This document shows positions 15,659 through 21,458 of a DNA stretch of 23,868 bases, piece by piece. The translations under genes and the position numbers were made by a program. The DNA comes from a virus, in IMG/VR virus record IMGVR_UViG_3300017759_000084, positions 1 to 23,868 of that record. One strand, written 5' to 3'. The notes beneath the pieces were generated by a model, which did no database searches, was not told where the DNA came from, and saw only the letters and a program-made list of their open reading frames with translations. Position 1 is the stretch's first letter, and each line of letters opens with the position of its first letter.

Positions 15659-15959
15659 GACTCCTGCATGGCAACGTAAAGAGGGCAAGAACCCAAAGGG
15701 CGGTCTAAACGCCAAGGGCCGTGCATCTGCTAAGAAGCAGGGGATGAACCTGAAACGCCCTGTAAAAAGCGGGGACAACCCCCGTCGGGCATCTTTTCTA
15801 GCGCGTATGGGCAACATGAAAGGACCAGAGAGGAAGAATGGTAAGCCGACAAGGTTACTCCTGTCTCTCAGGGCATGGGGTGCAAGCAGCAAGGCTGACG
15901 CAAAGTCGAAGGCGGCAGCAATATCTAAACGTAACAAAAGAAAGAAAGGAAAAGCATAA
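15651..15959 (+). CDS. Small basic DUF6321-like protein
   Basis: A 102-residue protein. The ATG at 15651 is preferred over the TTG one codon upstream. The sequence KTPAWQRKEGKNPKGGLNAKGR, then RRASFLARMGNMKGPERKNGKPTRL and a final Lys/Arg-rich tail matches the pattern of the DUF6321 family in marine phages and cyanophages. It is strongly cationic, with no membrane segment. It overlaps the end of the endolysin gene by 8 bases and its stop overlaps the following 50-residue gene. Function unknown; possible DNA or RNA binding. Confidence 0.75.
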   Translation: MAKTPAWQRKEGKNPKGGLNAKGRASAKKQGMNLKRPVKSGDNPRRASFLARMGNMKGPERKNGKPTRLLLSLRAWGASSKADAKSKAAAISKRNKRKKGKA

Positions 15960-16111
15960 TGCCGATGGGGAAAGGGACTTACGGCTCCAAGCGAGGCCGT
16001 CCAGCAAAGAAGAAAGCAGCTAAGGCAGCTAACGGCAAGGGCTTGACTGCAAAGCAGAAGACTCTGCCACCTGCTTTGCAGAAAAAGATTATGAAGTCTA
16101 AGAAGCGCTAG
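15959..16111 (+). CDS. Tiny basic protein beginning MPMGKGTYGSKRGRP (50 aa)
   Basis: A 50-residue ORF whose ATG shares its A with the upstream TAA. It reads MPMGKGTYGSKRGRP, then a Lys/Ala run, and LPPALQKKIMKSKKR at the end. MPMGKGTYG followed by a Lys-rich stretch and a final LPP-LQK-I-KSKK is a recurring but uncharacterised small protein in marine phages, in my recollection. It contains an AT-hook-like RGRP. It is the last gene of the late transcript, and its TAG lies in the same CTAG as the stop of the convergent minus-strand gene. Confidence 0.72.
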   Translation: MPMGKGTYGSKRGRPAKKKAAKAANGKGLTAKQKTLPPALQKKIMKSKKR

Positions 16112-16227
16112 AACACACGGTGTATGCCTTTTGTGTAGCAGTCGATGCACTCTGTCTTCTTGTTAGCTAAAATAACCCAGCCACCCGTATCAATGCAGAC
16201 GCGGGTGGCGCAGTAATCACAGCTCAT
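16108..16227 (-). CDS. Cys-rich mini-protein (possible zinc ribbon, 39 aa)
   Basis: The preferred start is the ATG at 16227, inside the 3' end of the DnaA-IV-like gene (ATG...TGA overlap of 11 bases). The longer frame to 16308 only adds residues encoded by an out-of-frame read of that gene. The 39-residue product has MSCDYCATRVC, then GGWVILANKK and ECIDCYTKG, i.e. C-x2-C and C-x2-C pairs that could hold one zinc, plus an extra Cys11. It is the last gene of the minus-strand recombination operon. Zinc binding is inferred. Confidence 0.62.
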   Translation of the reverse strand: MSCDYCATRVCIDTGGWVILANKKTECIDCYTKGIHRVF

Positions 16228-16627
16228 GTATCGCAGCCCCGAACTCTTTTTCTTTGATTTTGTCGATTTCCTTGGCTGCCTCTTCCCAGATTTTTTCAAA
16301 GGCATCACTGCGCTCCCTCTTCGATAGGTTCATTGCGCTGCTATGGTCTCTGTTCAAGGTGATGCCCATCTGCACAAACCCGTATGGGGTGTTCTCCAGG
16401 CACAGCAGAACAAACAACTGCCGTGCGTCTACCTTTTCCTTGTTACGAGCGTGGCTGCGCAACTGCCCCAAGGTGTAGCCTGTCACCTTGGTCACAACAT
16501 TGATGATGTCGAATATCTCTAACTCGCGACAGTATTCTTTCCAAAACTTAGGTGAGCGCATACGCATACGCTCCCAGTTATTAGTAACCCTCTCTGCCTT
16601 CAGTATATGTAGCTGTGCTTGTGACAC
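16217..16627 (-). CDS. DnaA domain-IV-like DNA-binding protein (stand-alone)
   Basis: A 136-residue protein with a GTG start and a strong GGAGGGAAGAAA site before it. Residues ~38-105 align well by eye with DnaA domain IV: IINVVTKVTGYTLGQLRS matches the first helices, KVDARQLFVLLCLE matches the ARP-RQ-A-x-x-LA helix (Arg69), and LNRDHSSAMN (residues 91-100) matches the GGRDHTTV box-recognition motif. The AAA+ ATPase domain is absent. An N-terminal basic helix (~1-35) and a charged C-terminal helix flank it. It probably binds DnaA boxes or related sites and may act as a phage initiator, decoy or regulator. It lies between SSB-like/SSAP genes and the Cys-rich gene. Confidence 0.78.
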   Translation of the reverse strand: MSQAQLHILKAERVTNNWERMRMRSPKFWKEYCRELEIFDIINVVTKVTGYTLGQLRSHARNKEKVDARQLFVLLCLENTPYGFVQMGITLNRDHSSAMNLSKRERSDAFEKIWEEAAKEIDKIKEKEFGAAIHEL

Positions 16628-16790
16628 TTTCTTCCCTCCGTAAAACCTCTAGCCCTGCCTTCTGGCATTGTTGGGCTAACTCGAAATATTGTTTGGATGT
16701 CATGTCTTTGAAGTGACATGCCCCGTCTATTGATATTAGCAGCCCGTCATCACGGGCCGCTAACAGTATCATTTTGCTGATTGGTTCCAT
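16581..16790 (-). CDS. Small unknown protein of the recombination operon
   Basis: A 69-residue protein: MEPISKMILLAARDDGLLISIDGACHF, then MTSKQYFELAQQCQKAGLEVLRRE and a Thr-rich tail. It has no recognisable domain; one or two helices and a short beta segment are likely. The ATG shares a base with the TAA of the SSB-like gene (TAATG). Its last 47 bases overlap the DnaA-IV-like gene in another frame, so that its coding sequence contains the GGAGGG ribosome site of that gene, suggesting translational coupling. Confidence 0.55.
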   Translation of the reverse strand: MEPISKMILLAARDDGLLISIDGACHFKDMTSKQYFELAQQCQKAGLEVLRREESVTSTATYTEGREGY

Positions 16791-17125
16791 TAAAACGGAA
16801 TGTCGTCGTCCAAGCTCATCGCGCTAGGCGTGGCTGGTACATGCTTTTGCTGCATCGACTCGCCGACTTTCTTGAGACCTGGCTGAGATATGCCGTCGGT
16901 GATGCTGTCTGTGCCGTGATGCTCGACAATCTCTGATATCTGTACACCTAACGAGCCATCGTCGTTCTCGAAAGCGCGGATAGAGTACAGCCCATTGTGG
17001 CGGAAGTGTACATCAGCGGGTGAGCCATCCTTGTACGGAGTCCACTTGCTGTTGCTGTACTTTGCACCGCCATCGTCATTGGGAAAGATGCGCATTGTGG
17101 TTACTTTGTTGTATTTACGAGCCAT
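16790..17125 (-). CDS. SSB-like single-strand DNA-binding protein candidate (DDDIPF tail)
   Basis: A 111-residue protein: YNKVTTMRIFPNDDGG, then WTPYKDGSPADVHFRHNGLYSIRAFENDDGSLGVQISEIVEHH, a flexible Pro/Ser/Ala segment and a final SLDDDIPF. The acidic tail ending in DDDIPF is the diagnostic C-terminus of bacterial SSBs, through which they recruit partner enzymes. The body looks beta-rich and small, as for an OB fold, but I see no clear SSB core motif, so the fold is inferred. AGGAGATAGAC precedes the ATG. It is encoded between the annealing protein and the DnaA-IV-like protein, as an SSB would be. Confidence 0.62.
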   Translation of the reverse strand: MARKYNKVTTMRIFPNDDGGAKYSNSKWTPYKDGSPADVHFRHNGLYSIRAFENDDGSLGVQISEIVEHHGTDSITDGISQPGLKKVGESMQQKHVPATPSAMSLDDDIPF

Positions 17126-17134
17126 GTCTATCTC

Positions 17135-17836
17135 CTAGTTAAATTTGGCTTCTGCTTCTTGGAATAGGGCCATCATCAGGTTCGCACGTTCTGGGTTGCG
17201 TTCCTTTACCTGCTTCATAACGACCTTGTAGCTGTTGAAGGTTTCGTGGACCTTAGATTTCATCTTGCATTGGGACAGCTTAAACTTGATGTCCTTGTAC
17301 AACTCCCCGTCAATCTGGTCCTGTTTGTCTGCGGCATCCAACTGCTCCAATGTTTGGATGGGGTCAGGCACAGGGGGCGCAGCCTTCACAGCCGGAGGGG
17401 ACTGTGTGGGAGCAGGCGCGCCGCCCTGATTCGATGAGTTTAACGCTTCCTGCTTACGGGGTACAGCGTCCATTTCGTTTGCACTTGCGTATTCGCCTCC
17501 GGCAAGGCCAATGCTGGCTAAGGCACGGCCAATCGCAGATGTCTCGCAGTTCTCTAGCGCAGACGTTTTGTTGACGTTGCCTTGGCCTCTGATTTCTTCA
17601 GCCATTCCAGAGCCTACGACTCCGCCTTGTGTCATAGTTACAAGAGCCTGCACGACAACCCTCTGCCCGTCATCCACCAGTATTTTGGTTTCGATGCCAA
17701 GGTCCAGCCCGAACACAGACCTCATGGCCTCCATTCTGTGTACAACTTGCGTGTACTTCTTGCCGCCGCGCTGGGTTATGCCGTGGGTCTCGTGCAGCTT
17801 CTGCACCGCCGCCATTGCTTTTTGTAGTTCACTCAT
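17135..17836 (-). CDS. ERF/Rad52-like single-strand annealing recombinase
   Basis: A 233-residue protein. The N-terminal ~130 residues form the likely annealing domain: KKYTQVVHRMEAMRSVFG, VVVQALVTMTQGGVVGSG, then VNKTSALENCETSAIGRALA and GGEYASANEM. The ETSAIGRALA-x-x-G helix with a following ASA-E-M is a hallmark of ERF-like/Rad52-like annealing proteins of phages. A Pro/Ala/Gln-rich linker (~131-170) leads to a helical C-terminal domain. It would anneal resected ssDNA made by the exonuclease encoded upstream. The start overlaps the stop of the previous small gene (ATGA). ERF and Sak/Rad52 families cannot be separated by eye. Confidence 0.7.
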   Translation of the reverse strand: MSELQKAMAAVQKLHETHGITQRGGKKYTQVVHRMEAMRSVFGLDLGIETKILVDDGQRVVVQALVTMTQGGVVGSGMAEEIRGQGNVNKTSALENCETSAIGRALASIGLAGGEYASANEMDAVPRKQEALNSSNQGGAPAPTQSPPAVKAAPPVPDPIQTLEQLDAADKQDQIDGELYKDIKFKLSQCKMKSKVHETFNSYKVVMKQVKERNPERANLMMALFQEAEAKFN

Positions 17837-18018
17837 TGCTTATTCTCCATAGCAAATATCTTGTCGAAGACTTGGTCCATAGAACGGAACTCTTTGTTGT
17901 GAACGCCGTTCATCAGCTGGATGTGTTTAGTCAGGAACTCGACCTGGTTCTCAAGCCTGTCCATCTTGGCAGTCAGCTCGTCTATTGCCTGCGCGTGATA
18001 CTGTTCTGTCTCTGTCAT
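17833..18018 (-). CDS. Small coiled-coil protein
   Basis: A 61-residue hydrophilic protein with AIDELTAKMDRLENQVEFLTKHIQLM, a clear heptad helix, and HNKEFRSMDQVFDKIFAMEN after it. No domain is recognised. A very strong AGGAGGGGG site precedes the ATG, so it should be made in quantity. It overlaps the annealing-protein start by 4 bases. Likely an oligomerising partner protein; function unknown. Confidence 0.6.
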   Translation of the reverse strand: MTETEQYHAQAIDELTAKMDRLENQVEFLTKHIQLMNGVHNKEFRSMDQVFDKIFAMENKQ

Positions 18019-18027
18019 TGCCCCCTC

Positions 18028-18555
18028 CTATGCGGCTTTATAGTCTTCTGCTTCAAATCCAAAGCCACCAGATTTGCTCCATTTTACATTATTATCTCGG
18101 CCCCCGATAAGGGAGAAGTCATCGCACGAAAACCAGCACATCAACTTGCTATCCCAAAGCCCGTAATCTTCTACGTCTATACCGACTTCATCATCCTCCG
18201 AGTAAATTGTACCAAGCCACACATCGTTACCATACTCAGCCTTGGCATCAGCCTCGATTTTCTCAAGCTCTTCCTTCATAGACTCATATTCAGCTTGTGT
18301 GTAGTTGCCAATAAACTCCACGCAGATGTTCTCTGGGTCTTCACCTTGGGATGCAGACAATGCACTAGGTGACATATCGCCCATAGCCACGATAGCATAA
18401 GCCTCTTTGCTGGACGCTTCCTTAGCTTCGTACCGTTTTTTGATGAACGAACCAGCGGCCTCAAAAGATTCAAAGTCACCCAGAAACTTTTGGTCTGGGT
18501 AGTAACACGCATCTATAAATAGGTGATACCGATTCAATTCTGTTAGATTAATCAT
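18028..18555 (-). CDS. Acidic protein of unknown function
   Basis: A 175-residue protein. The ATG at 18555 is chosen because it overlaps the exonuclease TGA (ATGA) and follows a GGAGG site; the frame extends 33 codons further but only out of frame within that gene. It opens INLTELNRYHLFIDACYYPDQKF, continues with a helix (EAAGSFIKKRYEA), ICVEFIGNYTQAEYESMKEEL and a very acidic C-terminal part (EDDEVGIDVEDYGLWD, WFSCDDFSLIGG). I do not recognise the family. Acidity could mean a protein partner or a DNA mimic; there is no direct evidence. Confidence 0.6.
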   Translation of the reverse strand: MINLTELNRYHLFIDACYYPDQKFLGDFESFEAAGSFIKKRYEAKEASSKEAYAIVAMGDMSPSALSASQGEDPENICVEFIGNYTQAEYESMKEELEKIEADAKAEYGNDVWLGTIYSEDDEVGIDVEDYGLWDSKLMCWFSCDDFSLIGGRDNNVKWSKSGGFGFEAEDYKAA

Positions 18556-19442
18556 ATCCTCCAAGCCTCCTTTGCAATCTTGATGATATCGGGTCCGTGC
18601 CGCTGCGCTATCTGCGCAAAGTCCGGCTGGACCAAGCCGAACAGCGTCCTCCATGAGCCATTGGCTGCTTTCAGTAAGTTCTGGATGATAGTCCAGCGCA
18701 TTACTATCTCTTCGTACTTGCGCTCTAGGTTCTCTGTCTTCATCGCTTCGCAGTTTGTCTCGTCAACGATGTTAAAGCCAGCCGCTGTGACGTACAGCAA
18801 GGCAGGTTTGTCACCTGTTGCCTTCCAATACACTGCCTGCTGCATTAACTGCTGCTCAGTAGGCTCTGAGCGCGGCTTAGGCACACGCCAAGTACGGGTG
18901 CCATCCTTCTTTAGTGGGTTCCGTATCGGGAAAGAGCATTTAAGGTCAATTTGTTTGCCGTCACCGCAATAGTCTTGGTACAGCATGACAGGCACATCCA
19001 GCCTGTCGTCTTGATGCCACCGCTGGTACTCGCCTTCCAGCTCTCCGTCGCCAAAGTATTCATTGAGTCCATCAACAGCGTGTTTGCCCATCTCTCCAAT
19101 GTGTTCTTTAATTTCTTCGTACTCTTCAGCGTCCTTGCCGTCGTCCCATTGGCGCGGCATGTACGACATAAACTCTGTCATGCCATACCGGATAGCTTCT
19201 GGCAGGCCAAGCCCCTGCTTTCGCCCATAGATGGGGCTGTATTCGTGCAGCCCTACTGCATGGTCAGCTATCTCCTGCACAATCTGCCCTGCCCGTGGCC
19301 TTGCGCCAAACGGGAAGTTCATCTTGTATTCTTTGCGGAGATATAGCTTTAGGATATGCTCATCTAACGGCTGGGTGCCGCCAGATGCGCTGTTGTGCGT
19401 GGCCCCGAAAGACTCACGGTATGCGGGTACTTCAAATTCCAT
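18552..19442 (-). CDS. PD-(D/E)XK exonuclease (RecB/Cas4-like), partner of the annealing protein
   Basis: A 296-residue protein. The ATG at 19442 is preferred over the longer frame to 19532 because GGAGGGAACT sits directly before it. The N-terminal part has FGARPRAGQIVQEIADHAV, a motif-I-like helix. The core is VPVMLYQDYCGDGKQIDLKCSFP, giving Asp157, Asp166 and Lys168 in the D...(D)xK arrangement, followed by a QLMQQAVYWKATG helix typical of the RecB/PDDEXK_1 Q-x-x-x-Y motif, and ALLYVTAAGF. It probably resects dsDNA to feed the ERF-like protein, as in Exo-Bet style pairs. It is the first gene of the minus-strand operon behind the promoter at 19473-19501. Confidence 0.78.
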   Translation of the reverse strand: MEFEVPAYRESFGATHNSASGGTQPLDEHILKLYLRKEYKMNFPFGARPRAGQIVQEIADHAVGLHEYSPIYGRKQGLGLPEAIRYGMTEFMSYMPRQWDDGKDAEEYEEIKEHIGEMGKHAVDGLNEYFGDGELEGEYQRWHQDDRLDVPVMLYQDYCGDGKQIDLKCSFPIRNPLKKDGTRTWRVPKPRSEPTEQQLMQQAVYWKATGDKPALLYVTAAGFNIVDETNCEAMKTENLERKYEEIVMRWTIIQNLLKAANGSWRTLFGLVQPDFAQIAQRHGPDIIKIAKEAWRI

Positions 19443-19472
19443 AGTTCCCTCCGTTCTGTAGTTCCCAGAGCT

Positions 19473-19501
19473 GTAGTACCACCGACTTGCGCATGTGTCA
19501 A
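19473..19501 (-). promoter_or_regulatory. Sigma70-like promoter for the recombination operon
   Basis: On the minus strand a perfect TTGACA (19496-19501) and TACTAC (19473-19478, 3 of 6 to consensus) are separated by 17 bases, ending ~30 bases before the exonuclease ATG. The -35 is ideal, the -10 weak, which would suit activation or early expression. The same 80-base gap must also drive the plus-strand gene at 19522, for which only an isolated TATATA (19506-19511) is visible. Confidence 0.55.
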
Positions 19502-19521
19502 CTTTTATATAGGGTGAAGAT

Positions 19522-19719
19522 ATGACCACCATAATATTTACATTCGATGACGAGGTTGAATGCCCTGAATGTGGCGGCGAGGGCCGCTGCGAGTATGAGT
19601 TTGAGGTGATTGACCATATCAGAGGCGGCGAGATAGTCGGGCTGGTGCGCGAGTGCCGGATGTGTGAAGGCAGTGGTGTTATCTATGTCGAGGGAGACGT
19701 GGAGGATGACGAACAGTAG
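19522..19719 (+). CDS. DnaJ-like zinc-finger protein (two CXXCXGXG motifs)
   Basis: A 65-residue protein with two perfect DnaJ-type motifs, CPECGGEG (Cys14, Cys17) and CRMCEGSG (Cys45, Cys48), joined by an antiparallel-looking stretch. An acidic tail (VEGDVEDDEQ) follows. The pair of motifs would form a single zinc centre as in the cysteine-rich region of DnaJ; no J domain is present. Such miniature zinc proteins are common in phage, mostly unassigned. AGGGTGAAGAT precedes the ATG. It overlaps the resolvase-like gene by 14 bases, suggesting joint expression. Confidence 0.72.
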   Translation: MTTIIFTFDDEVECPECGGEGRCEYEFEVIDHIRGGEIVGLVRECRMCEGSGVIYVEGDVEDDEQ

Positions 19720-20095
19720 ACAGAAAGGTGCGGCATTTGAGCGCACCTGCGCCAATATGTTGTTTGATATCACTGGCCTGAAAGCCAAGAGAGACCTCGA
19801 ACAATATAGAGCTAGTGACCACGGTGACCTGATAGGTGTGCCTGGTTGGACTGTGGAGTGCAAACGCTACGCCAATGGCGTCACTTGGAAGCCTAGCTGG
19901 TGGGAGCAGTGCCTCTCTGCCGCCAAGGCCGCTGGGAATCAGCCTGTTCTGATATATAAGTATGACCGCTGCCCCATCCGATGCGTGGTAAGGATATCGT
20001 CCATTTCTCCTTACTACGAAGACAAGGACAACACGGCTGAGATTGATTTCGAGACATGGTGTATGCTGGTGGCTGAGGGGCTAGACAATGTTTGA
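19706..20095 (+). CDS. PD-(D/E)XK nuclease, Holliday-junction-resolvase-like
   Basis: A 129-residue protein; the start is the ATG at 19706 with AGGGAG nine bases before it. The upstream frame to 19664 lies inside the zinc-protein gene. The catalytic pattern is complete: KGAAFERTCANML (Glu12), SDHGDLIG (Asp41) and WTVECKRYAN (Glu51, Lys53). This E...D...ExK layout with a WWEQCLSAA helix is that of phage resolvase-like nucleases. It may trim recombination or replication branches before packaging. It overlaps the next gene by 8 bases. Confidence 0.78.
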   Translation: MTNSRQKGAAFERTCANMLFDITGLKAKRDLEQYRASDHGDLIGVPGWTVECKRYANGVTWKPSWWEQCLSAAKAAGNQPVLIYKYDRCPIRCVVRISSISPYYEDKDNTAEIDFETWCMLVAEGLDNV

Positions 20096-20309
20096 AACAG
20101 TCATAGCTATCTGCATCGCTCTTGATATCCACGGTGCGCCTGTGTCGCGCTGCTGGCTCAACAAAGAGGGTACTAGGTTTGAGAGTCCAGCCGCCTGCCT
20201 AGAATACGCGCAATGGAAAGAGGCTACCGTAGCTGAAGAGCTTATAGATGAGTACGGTGCGCCTCCGGTTGTGTCAGTCGTCTGTGGTCAGAGCGGCGAG
20301 GGTACTTAA
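20088..20309 (+). CDS. Small Cys-pair protein with hydrophobic N-terminus
   Basis: A 73-residue protein: a hydrophobic start (FETVIAICIALDI), then GTRFESPAACLEYAQWK, an acidic helix and VVSVVCGQ near the end; Cys at 9, 22, 37 and 66. The layout resembles the genes at 12878 and 14197. The start overlaps the resolvase-like gene; the last 36 bases overlap the 3' end of the methyltransferase gene on the other strand. Possibly exported; function unknown. Confidence 0.6.
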   Translation: MFETVIAICIALDIHGAPVSRCWLNKEGTRFESPAACLEYAQWKEATVAEELIDEYGAPPVVSVVCGQSGEGT

Positions 20310-21389
20310 AATCTGCGCCACAACATCTACAGTCCAGCCATTCCCCAGCATCTTGTACCGCTGAGTATTGCTGACGCCTTCGGTGTAGTTATCCGGCACG
20401 GTTTGTAATCGTTCACATTCAATTGGCGTTAGCTTCCGCCATGTGCTGTCTGATGTAGCTGTCTTGGGTTCAAGATTGCCGCCACTTGCTGCGCACAAGC
20501 TAGGTGCCTTGCCGTCGGGGTGGTATACCCTTCGATTGTAGCTGTGGCCTTTGATATCGGAGGCGTGTCCAGCAAGAACAAGTCCGGTTGTCTGCTCCTT
20601 ATCGGACCGCCCCTCATTCACAAGCATGGCCCATTCGTTGTCCCGTATGTCTTGTTGTGTTTGTTCAAATTTTAAGGGTAATTGTGTCTGCATTAATTTG
20701 GGCGCACCTGTTCGCCTGTCGCATTTAATGTAGTCACCTTGCCGCCCATTTTTAACGTATTCCATCGCGGATAAATTGCTTGCCTTGTCTTTCTCCTCAG
20801 ACACTAGGCATCCAGCACCCCTGTTTCGCTCAACAAAATTATTCGACATCACTGTAAAAGAGTCAGGGGTTTGCTCCAATATTTCTCGCATCACCACGCC
20901 TCGGTCTGCTGGAATATCAAAGGGGATGTTAGTCCAGTACAGGCGGTGTCGGTTCTGCGCCGATACCAGACTGCTATTAATAGCTACAGGCTCGACGCCC
21001 AGCATCTCGCTAATAACATCCTGGCTCTGCTGTTTCATGCGGACGTTTTCTAGCAGGAACCAGCGCGGCTGCGCCTCTCTCAGCAACCGCACATACTCAA
21101 AGAACAGTTTGCTTCGAGGGTCATCAAAGTCTAATTGCTTGCCAGCAAAACTGAACCCTTGGCACGGGCTGCCGCCGATAAGCAGGTCAATGCCCTCGCC
21201 CTCGAATGTCTCAGGCCATAGCACATCTTCAACCCCGCCAATGTGTATGATATCGGGCCAGTTTTTTCTGGCTATCTGGATGGCAAACTTGTCTACCTCG
21301 CTGGCAAAGTATCGGCGCGGTGTTATGCCGCACCTGTCCAGAGCAATACGCCCACAGGCCATTCCATCAAATAGCGACAATACATTCAT
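20274..21389 (-). CDS. C5-cytosine DNA methyltransferase, Dnmt3-like type
   Basis: A 371-residue enzyme. The ATG at 21389 is chosen because of GGAGGAAGAGAA before it; the frame extends to 21428 without a better site. Motif I VLSLFDGMACGRIAL binds SAM; GGSPCQGFSFAG carries the catalytic Cys76; LLENVRMK has the motif VI Glu114; AQNRHRLYW is motif VIII; LTPIECERLQTVPDNYT and RYKMLGNGWTVDVVA are motifs IX-X. The SLFDGMACG...SAQNRHRLYW style is that of Dnmt3-like phage enzymes. A target-recognition region lies between motifs VIII and IX. No restriction endonuclease gene is adjacent, so it is a solitary methyltransferase, probably protecting phage DNA or altering host expression. Confidence 0.93.
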   Translation of the reverse strand: MNVLSLFDGMACGRIALDRCGITPRRYFASEVDKFAIQIARKNWPDIIHIGGVEDVLWPETFEGEGIDLLIGGSPCQGFSFAGKQLDFDDPRSKLFFEYVRLLREAQPRWFLLENVRMKQQSQDVISEMLGVEPVAINSSLVSAQNRHRLYWTNIPFDIPADRGVVMREILEQTPDSFTVMSNNFVERNRGAGCLVSEEKDKASNLSAMEYVKNGRQGDYIKCDRRTGAPKLMQTQLPLKFEQTQQDIRDNEWAMLVNEGRSDKEQTTGLVLAGHASDIKGHSYNRRVYHPDGKAPSLCAASGGNLEPKTATSDSTWRKLTPIECERLQTVPDNYTEGVSNTQRYKMLGNGWTVDVVAQILSTLAALTTDD

Positions 21390-21411
21390 TTCTCTTCCTC
21401 CATTTTCTGTC

Positions 21412-21441
21412 TTGACATAGTTATCCACAGGTTATTAAAAT
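21412..21441 (+). promoter_or_regulatory. Strong sigma70-like promoter with DnaA box in the spacer
   Basis: The plus strand has TTGACA (21412-21417, 6 of 6), an 18-base spacer and TAAAAT (21436-21441, 5 of 6). Seven bases downstream lies the G at 21448, where the predicted RNA would start. The spacer contains a perfect DnaA box. It diverges from the methyltransferase gene, whose ATG is 23 bases away. Confidence 0.65.
21421..21429 (+). promoter_or_regulatory. DnaA box TTATCCACA
   Basis: A perfect match to the consensus DnaA box. It sits between the -35 and -10 of the plus-strand promoter, so a bound DnaA-like protein would compete with RNA polymerase. The phage itself encodes a DnaA domain-IV-like protein (16217-16627). 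Other sites seen in the window differ by at least one base and lie inside genes. Confidence 0.7.
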
Positions 21442-21458
21442 CTATAAGCAGAACAGCA

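Noticed and set aside
15515-16150. 211-codon minus-strand frame opposite the small basic genes
   Set aside because: Leu/Phe/Cys-rich product is the complement of Lys/Arg-rich genes, and it crosses the tail-to-tail junction of two well-supported operons.
18556-18654. Upstream extension of the acidic 175-residue protein
   Set aside because: The extension is an out-of-frame read of the exonuclease gene; the ATG at 18555 has a GGAGG site and an ATGA overlap.
20776-21420. 214-codon plus-strand frame opposite the methyltransferase
   Set aside because: Antisense to all conserved methyltransferase motifs and without its own ribosome site.
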